Source: Hyposmocoma kahamanoa (Eukaryota > Arthropoda > Insecta > Lepidoptera > Cosmopterigidae). Taken from it: 64,000 nucleotides of DNA. Made by a program: the position numbers and the translations under genes. Where the stretch lies: NCBI RefSeq assembly GCF_003589595.1, contig NW_020653945.1:24629201-24693200 (forward strand), in the 5' to 3' direction. Shown piece after piece: positions 1 through 9,934 of the stretch. The notes under the pieces are model-generated. The model was not told where the DNA came from and did no database searches. It was given only the letters and a program-made list of their open reading frames with translations. Each line of letters begins with the position of its first letter. Positions within the stretch are counted from its first letter, which is position 1.

Positions 1-46
1 TATCGTTAACAATATTTGTACAATAATATCTAAATGTATATAAGAA

Positions 47-215
47 GCCATGGTATCCTAATGATTGTACCTACCGCCTCTCAAGCAGAGACCGTGGGTT
101 CGAATCCCACGCACCTCTGAGTTTTCTGAATTTATTGTGCGAGATTTGATTTGAATTTTATCATGAGCATTCTTTTCGGCAAAGAAAAACTTTGTGAATA
201 AACCCGAATCACTCG
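47..215 (+). mobile_element. tRNA-derived SINE (family S1), 5' part only
   Basis: The segment has a tRNA-like head with a perfect internal promoter box B (GGTTCGAATCC near 98-108), followed by a body that also occurs on the minus strand at 23777-24082. The match begins around the tRNA-like head and stops near 215, so the 3' half and the tail are missing here. That is unusual, because SINE copies normally lose the 5' end. It is not a functional tRNA gene: no acceptor stem can be closed around the box B arm. Confidence 0.6.
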
Positions 216-319
216 CGTACATTTTGCTTACCCAAGATGTCAGAAACCGTTAATAAAACAGAAAGAATATAAAGTTTTTGTTAAAGGATAGTATTAAATA
301 TCGATTTCTTAGGTTTTTG

Positions 320-858
320 CTCGGTTGTTTTGCAGCTCGGATGGGCAGCGTTCGGGAAACTCCAAAAAATCTTTGCGTCCAAATTACCTCAATGTCTCAA
401 GACGAAAGTCTTTGACCCGTGTGTATTACCAGTGATCACATATGGATCAGAAACGTGGTCCCTCACTATGGGCCTCATAAGAAGGCTCAAGGTCACTCAG
501 CGGGCAATGGAGAGAGCGATGCTCGGTATTTCCCTGCGTGATAGAATCAGAAATGAGGAAATTCGTAGGAGAACTAAGGTAACCGACATAGCTCGAAGAA
601 TTGCTCAGCTGAAGTGGCAGTGGGCGGGGCATAGCTAGGAGAACGGATGGCCGTTGGGGCGGAAAGGTTCTTCAATGGCAACCGCGCACCGGACGACGCT
701 CAGTGGGTAGGCCCCCTACCAGGTGGACCGACGATCTGGTGGAGGTCGCGGGAAGCCGATGGATGCGGGCAGCGCAGGACCGATCGTCGTGGAGATCGTT
801 GGGGGAGGCCTATGCCCAGCAGTGGGCGTCGTATGGCTGAATGATGATGATGATGAGG
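320..858 (+). pseudogene. RTE-type LINE (family RTE-A), reverse transcriptase 3' end with (ATG)n tail
   Basis: The translation gives the C-terminal part of an endonuclease-reverse transcriptase of the RTE type common in moths: ITYGSETWSL, MERAMLGISLRDRIRNEEIR and LKWQWAGH are hallmark blocks. The frame breaks at a stop near 636. The rest (GRWGGK, then GRRSVGRPPTRWTDD, then EAYAQQWASYG) continues in another frame to a stop at 838-840. Behind the stop lies a short ATG/TGA microsatellite (841-858), the usual 3' terminus of this element. No endonuclease or catalytic reverse transcriptase core is present, so this is a 5'-truncated dead copy. A second copy lies on the minus strand at 56690-56985. 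Confidence 0.85.
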
Positions 859-859
859 T

Positions 860-1555
860 TTTTGCGATTATTACACATAGGAAATGTAACTATTTGTTTC
901 TGATCTATATCTATTTAAATAAAATATTTTGTAATATACGTGACATAATTGGAATGTTCTTCGGAAAATTAAAAATAGGGTATTTAATTAATAGCTTTTT
1001 TAACTATAGTGAAAAATAGAGTGGTTTGCATAAATACAAAAATAATACTTTAATTTATTAACGAGTTTCATTCACACAGTCACATCCACATACAAACAAA
1101 CAAATTGTTCTCTCATTCGCCCGTGCACTAGAAAAGCTGGTTTCACAAATTGATCCTACCATGAATTGAACCTGTGCATTCCTTAACCAACATCCACAGT
1201 GTAAACCGTTGCATCATTGATACCGGTCGTCAAAAACGACCTCGTCTATGACATTACTTTGACTCCTAATATGACATTTTACCAAATCAAAATTAAGCCT
1301 GCAAATTCAGTGAATCTAAACAATGAATATCGTATTAAGCAATATTGTTTTGCTGACAAAATATAAACGATACACAATAATACTACGGATTAAGTTTGCC
1401 TCGACGAAGTTGACATCAGCAATTCAATACCAGTTTTGTGTGTGTTTTATCTTTGTCTAATTCGATGGAAAACGGGATTGGCGGCGTATAAGTACTTTCG
1501 GTTTTTGAATGCCAGGTATTTCAGTATTTAGATCTATAATGTATCTATTTAGTAG
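860..1555. other. Non-coding stretch, nothing recognised except one repeat end
   Basis: Positions 866-893 resemble one end of the inverted-repeat element at 50230-50417 (shared core ACACATAGGAAATG). The remainder is AT-rich with no open frame of note and no familiar repeat. Confidence 0.5.
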
Positions 1556-2148
1556 CCGCTCACGCGATGCGCTCCTCCTACCGCAAAATGGTGGCTATTT
1601 GGTTTCGCAAATTAGAAAAGCATTCAGTTTAAATACAAGTTTTTATAAATAAAAATTATTATTCTGCATTGCTAAATAAATACCCTCCGTATTACCAACA
1701 AAAATATCTCAAATAAAATTCAGTAATACACCGCAAATCCAGCACTTAAAAAGCACTAATGAAATTTTTGGTGTACTTGGATAAATATGATAATATTCCG
1801 TTTGAGTGGTTCTAACGTTTACCATGAAATTACTCCTTAAAATATAGTTTATAAACATTTATATTCAGGGTAAACTTAAAAAACGCTACTTACGGTATGT
1901 TTTCAATAAATAAACACCGAAATTACCAGCCCAAACAATAACACACACGATTGTCGTGACGTATTTTTGAAGTTGTTTATTTTTTTTAATTGACAGACCC
2001 AGGCATTAAAAACTTTATGGTTTGCTAGAGTAGTTACCGAAATAGTTATTATTATTAGTTCTTTTACCTGTTATAACTTCGGTATAAAATCATCACCGGC
2101 ACCTCTAGGTGTGGTATGCGTCTACGGTTGCATGTATCGCGTGAGCGG
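1556..2148 (-). mobile_element. CCGCTCACG-family non-autonomous DNA element, copy 1
   Basis: The element is bounded by inverted termini CCGCTCACGCGAT and ATCGCGTGAGCGG and flanked by the direct repeat GTAG on both sides (1552-1555 and 2149-2152), read as a 4-bp target site duplication. It has no open frame and about 590 bp of AT-rich interior that is shared closely with five other copies in this window. Strand is given relative to copies 2-4, which run the opposite way. No transposase is encoded, so movement would have depended on a partner element elsewhere. Confidence 0.85.
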
Positions 2149-2329
2149 GTAGATAAAATACATTTTCTCGCTCTCACAAATTGTGGCATAACTATCAACG
2201 TGTAACTCAGTCGATAGAGAAAGCTCGACTATGTTGGATGTGCTTTAATAAAGTCAGTGTTAATTATACCTACACACATAATATACTTTAAGCGTTTTTC
2301 CATCGAGCTAAGTACAGATAACAGTATTT

Positions 2330-2690
2330 CACTTGCTAAGGTCCTGACGTACACTTTCGCCTCATTAACACGCACTAGTGCTTTCATACACGCTCGTTGG
2401 TTAATGGTACTCTTGATCTGGCCCGTCTTTAGCATGACCTCAATTTAGTTATAGTAAGTTCGACTTGGTTGGCCCGTACCCACTTGCCCGTTCACACTCG
2501 CCTTATAAATCTGTTTCGTCAATCTTCTTTTATTCATTCCCTCTACATGTCTGAACCATCCAAGCAGCCTTTTCTCTATTTTTGTCAGTACATCTTAATC
2601 CACGCCGAACAAAGAAGGGACTTCATAGCCAAGTTCTGTGGTTCCAAGTCTGTCCATTGCTAGCATGCTTGATATTCTTTGATGTATTGA
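2330..2690 (-). pseudogene. RTE-type LINE (family RTE-B), C-terminal remnant
   Basis: Read on the minus strand, the translation contains LLGWFRHVEGMNKRRLTKQI, then a degraded G-x-G-x-P stretch, one in-frame stop, and MLKTGQIKSTINQRACMKAL. These blocks are typical of the tail of a lepidopteran endonuclease-reverse transcriptase. The catalytic core and the endonuclease domain are absent. Other remnants of this family lie at 12950-13115, 42185-42300 and 51537-51665. Confidence 0.75.
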
Positions 2691-3307
2691 AGCACCAGTC
2701 GTAGGCGAAATTGAACTAAGAAGAAAAAGACATTTCATCTCAACGTTTAATTTGAACCTATACCAACATAAAAAGCTTCGAGAGACGTGCACAAAACCTT
2801 TCATGTACAGAACCCTTGTAAATGAAGCGAGATTTAAACTTCAAAGCTTTCTCGCCCGAAATTAAGATTTTTCTTTCTGAGCGCCAAACGGATTCGATTT
2901 ATTATAATCGAAGAAAAATCCGACGCGTTTCATATCATTAGGGTGTGACGCTGACATCATCACCGCTATTTAGCAGGCAAGTTCCAGTTACTAGGTTACC
3001 ATAAATAACTGTAGTGTGAAATGTCCTCTACATCTTGATTGTTTTTAGATTTTTTTTTGTTTTTTTTTTTTGACCTTCGCCCAATAAGGTTATATAAACA
3101 TAGAACACCGAGACCTGAACGGAATAGGTAGAGAAACATGATGAAACTATAAGAGTAACGAAAACCTAGCTATTGCACTGCTATTGTTAGATAATTACCA
3201 TGATCATCATTTTAGATATAATACTGGCCAAAAGGATTTGTTGACAAAATAACGGTTTGAGCGACTGTTTGTTATGGAAATAATACGTATTAAGTAAGGC
3301 CACATAT
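2691..3307. other. Non-coding stretch, nothing recognised
   Basis: AT-rich sequence with a run of T residues at about 3051-3071. I see no repeat shared with the rest of the window and no convincing open frame. Confidence 0.5.
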
Positions 3308-3548
3308 CGATGCTTCCAATGAATATTCCGCCAACTTAATTTTTTAGATCTTTTCTGTTTATATTTCATTTTTGCAGAAAATTCTTTTTTTGTTTTTTTT
3401 TTCAATATTGTTTTTTGTTTCTGTATTTTTTTTCACAAAATTCGAGGATCATAACATTAGTAAATAAGTATTTATGGCTGTTTACGAAAATGACAGAAAA
3501 TTACCAAAAAATAAAGTTGGCATAGTGTTCATCAGAGGTCGTTATCGA
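3308..3548 (+). mobile_element. CGATACCTCC-family MITE, degenerate copy
   Basis: Matches the better-preserved copy at 14485-14740 over the termini (TCCAATGAA at the left, GTGTTCATC near the right) and the T-rich interior with ATGGCTGTTTACGAAAAT-like sequence. The terminal repeats are eroded here and no target duplication can be read. It has no coding capacity. Confidence 0.6.
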
Positions 3549-3764
3549 TCTGCAAAATTACAACTTTTCAGAACAGAGGTTTAAAGACTGTACGCACGAA
3601 ATTATTCTATAACTTATATGCTTAATTAGGACAGTTATGACATTTCACGAAAATATAACATATTTCTCATGTAGTTGAGTTTTTTTTATGAGTTTAATGT
3701 GATAAAAGCACTTTTGACATATTATTATGATTACGTGTGGCTTTATTATACCAAAATCACGAAT

Positions 3765-3835
3765 TATGCTCGGTGTTTCTCATAGAGACAAGATTCGAAA
3801 CGAAGTGATCCGCCAGGATATAATTTTAGATTAGA
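3765..3835 (+). pseudogene. Short RTE-type reverse transcriptase remnant
   Basis: The translation IMLGVSHRDKIRNEVIR matches the MLGxSLRDxIRNEEIR block found in the RTE-A remnant at 320-858. Similarity fades after a stop near 3832. Only this one block is recognisable, so the call rests on about 17 residues. Confidence 0.5.
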
Positions 3836-4359
3836 AAAAACGTGACAATGGACATAGCGGACTTCTGGTGGAAGTATATATAATTTTAAGGGTAGGGTCG
3901 CGTCTAGGCAAACGACATTTTTATCTTTTGTAAGATGGCTGTAAGTGGATGGATATAATTAAATGCTACTAGATACGAATAATAAAGACCGGACTTTGCA
4001 GCGCACCTTGAACTGAACAGCAGTATCTGATGTTGCATATACCACACGTTGCATATACCAAGCCATTATCGCCGATTTAATCCAAGCGATAAAAAACAAA
4101 TTTTACAGGAGGGTTTTTATATTTCTACATATAAATGTGATAATAAATTGAGTTTTAATAATGAATTACGTTACCCATTATATAAAACAGCCATTTTTTT
4201 TTAGACAATGGATGTTAAGCCTTTTTTCACGCTTACAATAATTTTGCTATATCTATCTAAATATTTAAGAGGCTTCCAGGCGTTTCAGGTAACACTTGCG
4301 GTTAAAAATATACAACAAACTAATTTATGCAAACGACGAAATGTATTATATCGGTTGCG
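3836..4359. other. Non-coding stretch, nothing recognised
   Basis: AT-rich sequence between an RTE scrap and a GC-rich island. It has no shared repeat and no meaningful open frame. Confidence 0.45.
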
Positions 4360-4600
4360 ATAACAAGTGGGATTGCTCAAGGCAGCTTCCCATGGCCCGT
4401 CTCGTGGCCTTAGCCGTTCCGCGCAAACGCGCTGTGGGAAGAAGGCAGCCCGAGCGCGCTCGTTCTCGCCCGTGGTGGCCTATTGGGATCCGCCGCTCGC
4501 TCTCACTCGATACTTACTCGAATACGCGCAACCACACGCGTCGGCCCGAGGTCGCCCGGATATCACGTGGGGACGTACCCTTACGTTATGATTTTTTTAA
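4360..4600 (+). other. GC-rich island of unknown origin
   Basis: About 240 bp that is strikingly GC-rich against its AT-rich surroundings. Two overlapping frames are open on the plus strand (up to 132 codons from 4296), but both give arginine/proline-rich sequence with no recognisable domain, as expected by chance in GC-rich DNA. The 16-mer GCTTCCCATGGCCCGT at 4385-4400 recurs at 22834-22849 in front of another repeat, so the island probably belongs to a dispersed element. A fragment of an rRNA spacer or a CpG-rich promoter is an alternative I cannot test. Confidence 0.35.
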
Positions 4601-4689
4601 TATTGATTATGTAAAAATGAATGAAACTATAAAAAGCTATTCAGCTAACAATAAACTTAGCTTTTGCTATAATTTAATTTTTTATTTTT

Positions 4690-4990
4690 TTTAATATTAT
4701 GTAGGCAGCAAACAAGCATACGGTCCGCCTGATGGAAAGCGGTCACCTTCGCCTATGAACGCCTGCAACACCAGAGGCGTCACGAACCCTTTAGGACCAT
4801 TCTCAAACCCCTTTTGAAGGACTCCATCCTGTATTCCTGCGGGAAAACCCTGACAGGGAGTTCTTTCCACAACCTAGTTGTGAAAAGGAGGAAGCTCCTT
4901 TGAAACCGTACGGTACAAAATCTATTCGGTTCCAGAGTGTGAGAAATTGATTCTCTATTTGATGTAATTTTAGCGGACAATGTTGACGCT
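4690..4990 (-). pseudogene. LINE reverse transcriptase C-terminus and 3' UTR (R1/Jockey-like)
   Basis: The minus-strand translation FQRSFLLFTTRLWKELPVRV followed by FPQEYRMESFKRGL is the extreme C-terminus of a non-LTR retrotransposon polyprotein. The 3' UTR that follows (toward 4690) carries the block CAACACCAGAGGCGT, also present in degenerate form in the plus-strand relative at 46185-46560. Only about 65 codons survive. Confidence 0.7.
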
Positions 4991-5229
4991 TCCTTGTCCG
5001 TTATAGTTTAAAATATAATTTAGAATAAAAAACGCTGTTTAGATAAAAATGTCTCATACGAAAAATCTGCGGTCATGGCTCGATATGCTCGAGAGATCGT
5101 TTTTATCTAATCGCTTGGCATTATTTAGTGGTGTGTGTAAAATAATTTTACATGTACAAAATATGCATTCATTGTCGACGTAAGTTTGATTTACGACCAG
5201 TTTGGCTTGTGACCTAGTAAATTATCTCT
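4991..5229. other. Non-coding stretch between LINE and mariner remnants
   Basis: AT-rich sequence with no shared repeat and no open frame of note. Confidence 0.45.
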
Positions 5230-5570
5230 TCATAAAAGGGGTTAAAATTTGAAATTTCCGTTCCTATATTTGGAGAATTTCAACAAGATATTTTAAGAAA
5301 AATTTGTTTAATCTACATATGCTCCCATGCTATCAATATACTTCAGCCATCTTGCTGATATCTCATATATTGCTTTGCGGTAGAATAATCATGAATAAAA
5401 AATCCACTTCTACATTAACTTTAGGTACTCCTTTTCTACAATTTCACGAGAACTAAATTGTTTTCCTTGTAGATAATTTTGGGAATTGCTGACAAAATGG
5501 TATTCGGTAGGGACCAAGTCAGATGAGTATAGCAAGTGGCGAAGCCTTAAGGCGAGGCGCTGGAGGAGAC
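5230..5570 (-). pseudogene. Mariner-like transposase, C-terminal half (separated from 6240-6700)
   Basis: On the minus strand the translation shows YSSDLVPTEYHF, then GKQFSSREIVEKE, a frame break, and RWLKYIDSMGAYVD before a stop. This order is the end of a mariner-family transposase: the SPDLxPxDYH block holds the third catalytic Asp. Here that residue reads Glu (PTE), so the active site would be altered even without the frameshifts. The N-terminal and middle parts appear in the same orientation at 6240-6700, and a composite repeat sits in between. Confidence 0.7.
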
Positions 5571-5633
5571 GCGGGAAAAACTGTTTTGCTAGATGAAATG
5601 GTTTAGGTTTTGACTATTAAATAACGGTCTTAC

Positions 5634-6285
5634 AAAAAATATATGAGACACCTAAGGATATTTTCTAAAGATTGTAGTATTTTGTTACAAGATAGGATGT
5701 AGTTTATTTGATCATATAAAATACTGAAAAAAAGACTAAAACAAATTATTTAAGAATAAAATATATAATTTTGCACATAATTTTTTGTACGGAGATATTT
5801 CTCCTTAAGTACTGCAGAGAACTTGCAAATTTTGATATTCAACTGAAGCCCCGTAGTTATTAAATTTACATGTATCCCAAAATTTGCAAAATACCCAGCG
5901 GTTTAACGACGCACCGCCAATCCCGCTGCTCTGTTAGTCGTCATTGGGTGCTTGTCGACGTCAGATTTGTGTCAATTTTTCACCTCTTGTTCTTATTTTA
6001 TTACAACCGACCGAACAACGTTAGAACCTACCTTTAACTGCCTCTGTGGCCGAACGGTTACCAGGCTCCCGGACCGGGATAAACATTTGTATGGCCTACA
6101 TTTATTTCTCTGTGAGTTTGGGTTATCTCCATATAATTTGTGGTTGTCTCCATGGCACCCAGCGACATAGGGTTTCGCTAGTGCGCGGCTATGGTGAGAG
6201 AGTGCGTTAAGAATAAAACGTAGTTAATTTTCAGCACGTGGTTTGCTGCGGCTCCTCACCTTCATCTGCAACTCATGCGAGATGG
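5634..6285 (+). mobile_element. Composite repeat carrying an S2 SINE, copy 1
   Basis: From about AAAAAATATA at 5634 to the ATCTGCAACT region near 6280, this segment matches 58028-58630, including about 400 bp upstream of the SINE, the SINE itself and about 60 bp behind it. The unit that was copied is therefore larger than the SINE. It lies between the two halves of a mariner transposase, which indicates that it inserted into that transposon. Confidence 0.6.
6036..6215 (+). mobile_element. tRNA-derived SINE (family S2), box B region deleted
   Basis: Starts AACTGCCTCTGTGGCCGAAC with an intact box A (TGGCCGAACGG). About 35 bp covering box B is missing compared with the full copy at 25065-25290. 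The body (GGCCTACATTTATTTCTC, GTGGTTGTC, CCATGGCACCC, AGTGCG) and the end TGCGTTAAGAATAAAA are retained. Confidence 0.75.
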
Positions 6286-6700
6286 AGATGTTTTCTTCCA
6301 CAATATGGCATTATCGTGGTGAAAATTGGTTGATTATACGCGTTGTATTTCTGACAACTTCGCTATCATCGTCCAAATTTATTCACAGCAGCGATGAGCT
6401 ATTATAGTTGTGCCAGATCTAAGAAGGCTATAATAGATTAACCGTGGTCTGCACTATGGTTAAATAGCTATCAACCATTTTGCCTTGAACCCTTCATTCA
6501 ACCATCGGGTTCATCGTTCGCAATTATCATAAAGAATCCATTTTTTATCGTATGTAATGATATTACGATCTAAAACGTTGTTATCTTTGAGTCGATTTAT
6601 TAAGACAGTGAAGCTACAACCAACAGCGCGTTGTCCGTTGTAGCACAGCCTAAAGTGTTCGCATAATTCGAAGTTTAGACGCAATAAGGCCACTTAGGCT
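6240..6700 (-). pseudogene. Mariner-like transposase, N-terminal and middle part
   Basis: The minus-strand frame 6693-6511 includes FELCEHFRLCYNGQ, VLDRNIITYDKKWILYDNCE; this last block is the first catalytic Asp motif of mariners (normally TCDEKWILYDN). Further along, after frame breaks, NFHHDNA appears near 6310, the second catalytic Asp motif, with the Asp retained. Together with 5230-5570 these pieces are collinear in one orientation and represent one element split by the composite repeat at 5634-6285. The element is clearly non-functional. Confidence 0.7.
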
Positions 6701-6867
6701 AAATAGCAAATTTTGGGATAGGCTTAAGGATTTTACGAACGAAATTAGTCGATGACTTTTTATGCTCATATTGAAGATTTATCAAGTTTACATGTACATA
6801 ATTTAATTTCATGTAGTTTGTATTATTTTTTATGACTTTCATGAGGTGAATGCAGTTTTGACGTAGT

Positions 6868-7116
6868 TTTTTTTATAATATCAAGTGACGGGACGAACAA
6901 GTCGCGCCCCTGGTGATAAGCTACACGCCTGTCTATAACAATTGCAGTGCCACTCGGAGCTTTAAATCGCAAAGACCTGAAGGGAACTGCCACTGCGCCC
7001 GACACCCTGAGACAAAAGTTGACAAGTTCCATGTGTCTGGAATTTCACCAATACCCTTACCCTTTGAAACCGGAACGCAATAATGTTCACATTACTGCTT
7101 GGCGTCAGAAATAGTA
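6868..7116 (+). mobile_element. SINE-like repeat S5, nearly full copy
   Basis: Begins at ATAATATCAAGTGACGGGAC and ends with TTGGCGTCAGAAATAG. Diagnostic internal blocks are GCAGTGCCACTCGGAGCTTT, AAATCGCAAAGACCTGAAGG and ACCCTGAGACA. About a dozen complete or partial relatives occur in this window. No clear tRNA head is visible, so its class (SINE or LINE-derived tail) is uncertain. Confidence 0.75.
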
Positions 7117-7285
7117 CTACCACCTTACCTATTTCTGCCGATCATGGGAGTGGCAGTGCCTCTCACATCTATGTGGTTAAAACTCTCAGTGACACTGCAA
7201 TTGTTAAGAACAGGCGTGTCGTTTACCACCAAGCACAACACTTGTTCGTCGCGACACTTAGTATTATTTAAAAAAAATATGTTTT
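7117..7285 (-). mobile_element. SINE-like repeat S5, inverted internally deleted copy
   Basis: The reverse complement of S5: it starts with the S5 3' end (CCTATTTCTGCCG), skips the middle, and resumes at AGTGGCAGTGCC through CACTTAGTATTATTTAAAAA. It lies tail to tail with the plus-strand copy at 6868-7116, so the pair forms an inverted repeat. Confidence 0.7.
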
Positions 7286-8223
7286 CTTATTGTACGAACT
7301 AGAACAGGCAATGCGCGTTATAGCTTCACTGTCCTTGTAAGTCGACTCAAAGAAGACAGAGTTTGAGATCTAGTACCATGAACTTCATTTTCAGAACTGT
7401 TACTATAAAAATATTACCGCTTTCCGCCCACGCCTCGGCTTAAGCCACTATGATTTAATCTTTATAACAATTCCGCCCGAGATTGCACACGGTTTTGTTA
7501 TCACGGAGCTCATTGTTTGTCTTGTTACGCATTTATTTCGGATGTGAGGTCTACGGCACTCATTTGTTTTAATGTTTCTTGAGGGATGTTGGAGTAGTAG
7601 ATTTGTTGGAATTTTGTGTATTATCCTACTAAATAAATTTCCTTTGTGTTAGATCTTTGTGTCAACAACTATAAAATAAGTGATCAAATTAACCAAAAAT
7701 GTCTATACTTGTCACAAAAATGAATCTTACAATGACGATTATAAAGTATATTTTTGAACGAAACAATACAGTATAAAAGACGTGTATAAACTTAAAAAAT
7801 AATTATAAATGTAAGGCGTAACAAATGCTCAATAAAAACCAGAACCAATGTAGAAAAGTAAATTTCCCAAATTGATTCAAGTGGGAATCGAACTCGGGAC
7901 CTATTAATTCGACCGAGGTCTTTCAAAGGGGAAGCTCATGAAATTTAATTTACTGGAGATACATGATACAGATGTATCATATAACCTTGGACCGTTATAC
8001 GACAAAGTATAATATATTTTCTGAAAGCTTTTAAGAAGCATAAGCTCTCAAAACTCAGATAATATTAAAAACTCTACTAAACACTCGTAAGGCAGATTCT
8101 CGCGAGAACAATGAGTAAGAAACTCTTGGGCTAGTACACTTTTATCATTTACAATATTTACTTCAAATATCACAGACAGAGACAAACAGGAAACAATCGG
8201 GTAAAAAAAACACTGTTTTGAAT
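7286..8223. other. Non-coding stretch with one tRNA-like SINE scrap
   Basis: Mostly AT-rich and unrecognised. Positions 7870-7925 carry, on the minus strand, a box B-like GAGTTCGATTCC within a tRNA-like segment, probably a short SINE head of a family not otherwise seen here. Confidence 0.4.
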
Positions 8224-8263
8224 TTTTGTCATATAAGTAGGTCTGCCTACTTATATGACAAAA
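8224..8263. repeat. Perfect 18-bp hairpin with 4-nt loop
   Basis: Arms TTTTGTCATATAAGTAGG (8224-8241) and CCTACTTATATGACAAAA (8246-8263) are exact reverse complements around TCTG. It sits at the left edge of repeat X. It may mark the junction of two inverted copies of a repeat end; 18 bp is short for a microRNA precursor. Confidence 0.8.
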
Positions 8264-8277
8264 GCTGTATATTAATC

Positions 8278-9065
8278 AATTTTTCACCTCACTAGCTCGG
8301 AAAGCCTTTCTTGCTCATTAGAAATCTGCGCGCAAAAACGTTATTTTTCCATGCTATCGTGGAAAATGATTTTGAAATTGAAACTTGACGATGGACTGTG
8401 GTGCACCTAACTTTTTCTTTCAATGAAAAAAAAAACATAATGACTCGTTCAACTACGCGATTTGTCATACATTATTTATATAATATTAAACCGTTGGTAT
8501 ATTTCATTGACTTACAATTATATGGACGTCGGGTCCGCGCTAAAAAGTGTCCGCACTTGTAAGGCGCTAAAATCGTATACAGAGCGCCAAACTCCGCTTT
8601 AGTCTTCATTTGTTCGACTGACAGCGCGATACTGCGATGACATTACAATTTAAATTTCGAATAGGTTGACTTGGGACATTTTTTTCGTGGTTTTTGTATT
8701 AGACCCGTCGTCCATTTATTTGTAAGTCAATGGTATATTTTAATCTTATTATTGTTGACATTAAATTAACCGTTTATTAAATTATTTTAATTCGTCGAAG
8801 AACTAAACTGATTTGTTATAGTTAAAATGCTTTTCGGTCATCTACCATTTTCCTCGCTATATTGAAGTGAAAAGTTGTGAGTTTCGCTCGGCAGCAAAGT
8901 TGTATTGCGTCTTCGTACCTTGAAACCCTCAGAATTCTATTTTTGATCTACTTGCTTTGCTCCTGATTCAATCTTAGATTCCTTTGCTTGCTTCGGTTTC
9001 AATACAAGCCCTCGCATAAAACAACAACTTTGTAGCCTTGCATAACAAATAACCATGGATTTCCT
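8278..9065 (+). repeat. Dispersed repeat X, copy 1, interrupted by a hAT-like MITE
   Basis: Shares blocks with the minus-strand copy at 22250-22815: AGAAATCTGCGCGCAAAA, GGACTGTGGTGCACC, CATCTACCATTTTCCTC, TCGGCAGCAAAGTTGT, GGTTTCAATACAAGC and CCTTGCATAACAAATAAC. No coding frame is evident. The family is common in style to lepidopteran DNA but I cannot classify it. Confidence 0.7.
8505..8732 (+). mobile_element. hAT-like MITE (CATTGACTTACAA family), copy 1
   Basis: A 228-bp element with inverted ends CATTGACTTACAA and TTGTAAGTCAATG, flanked by perfect 8-bp direct repeats GTATATTT (8497-8504 and 8733-8740). An 8-bp duplication is typical of the hAT superfamily. The second copy of repeat X at 22250-22815 preserves the uninterrupted site with a single GTATATTT. 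No coding capacity. Confidence 0.9.
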
Positions 9066-9934
9066 TTAGTTTTAAACTTCGTAAACGGCAGATTTTTAAT
9101 ATCAACTGGAATGTTACTATAGAAAGCTATACATACCCGTTAAATGAATTTGTAACTTTGTGGAGGCGACTGTCAAAAACAACCGATTCAGAAGAAGGAT
9201 GAAAAGGATACTGAAAATAGAACGATAATCCGAATTGAGACACAATAACCCATAACGAGGCCTTGAAAGCAATCGTACGTCGAAGGGGAGGTGTGGTGAA
9301 TTACACAGTGAGCCAATCAAATACGAATTTAAGAAGATGTCAGAACCTAATGGAAACCAAATTGAAAAGCGGAAGGCATAAGTTATTTCGATCAAGGAAA
9401 GGCTGACGGCGCGTCGTATAAGGAGCTTAAGTTGAAGACGTCGGACAGGATGGAAAGGTGACACGAACTTAGCTAAAAAATTAAAATGGAAAAAGAAATC
9501 CTCAGTATCGTATACTTTTTGAAGATATTTCTTATCTCTATTCTTTATGGTATAACGCTAAAAATGGAAGCCATTTTTGTACAGAAAAAAGTTCTGTCGT
9601 TTTGTTATTTTCGCAATCGTTGTAGTCAAAAGTGTGTTTCGTAATGTATATAGAGATAGCAAAAATGTATTTCATAGTATACAACGCCTTTGAGAGTCCT
9701 TTAGCAGAGAAATGTAAAATTCTTCCCTTCAAAATAAATTACATTTTGAAGATAACGTTGTAATGAGTCCAGATAAAATCCAGAGAAGGCCGAGATTTTA
9801 CAACACCCTAGGGAGAAAGTTCTGTCCACGCACTTTTCAATTGACCTTTTTCGGACAAATATTCAATTTCAAACATGCGAAAATATTAAAATGAACATGA
9901 GTATTAAGATAGGCAGTACCGCCGTTGCAAATGT
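9066..9934. other. Non-coding stretch, nothing recognised
   Basis: A minus-strand frame of 115 codons (9117-9464) is open but gives no recognisable domain and uneven composition, so I do not call it a gene. No repeat shared with the window is visible. Confidence 0.4.

Noticed and set aside
4296..4694. 132-codon frame in the GC-rich island
   Set aside because: Arg/Pro-rich product with an overlapping second open frame, as expected from GC-rich DNA with few stop codons.
9117..9464. 115-codon minus-strand frame
   Set aside because: No domain, no repeat support and no splice or promoter context.
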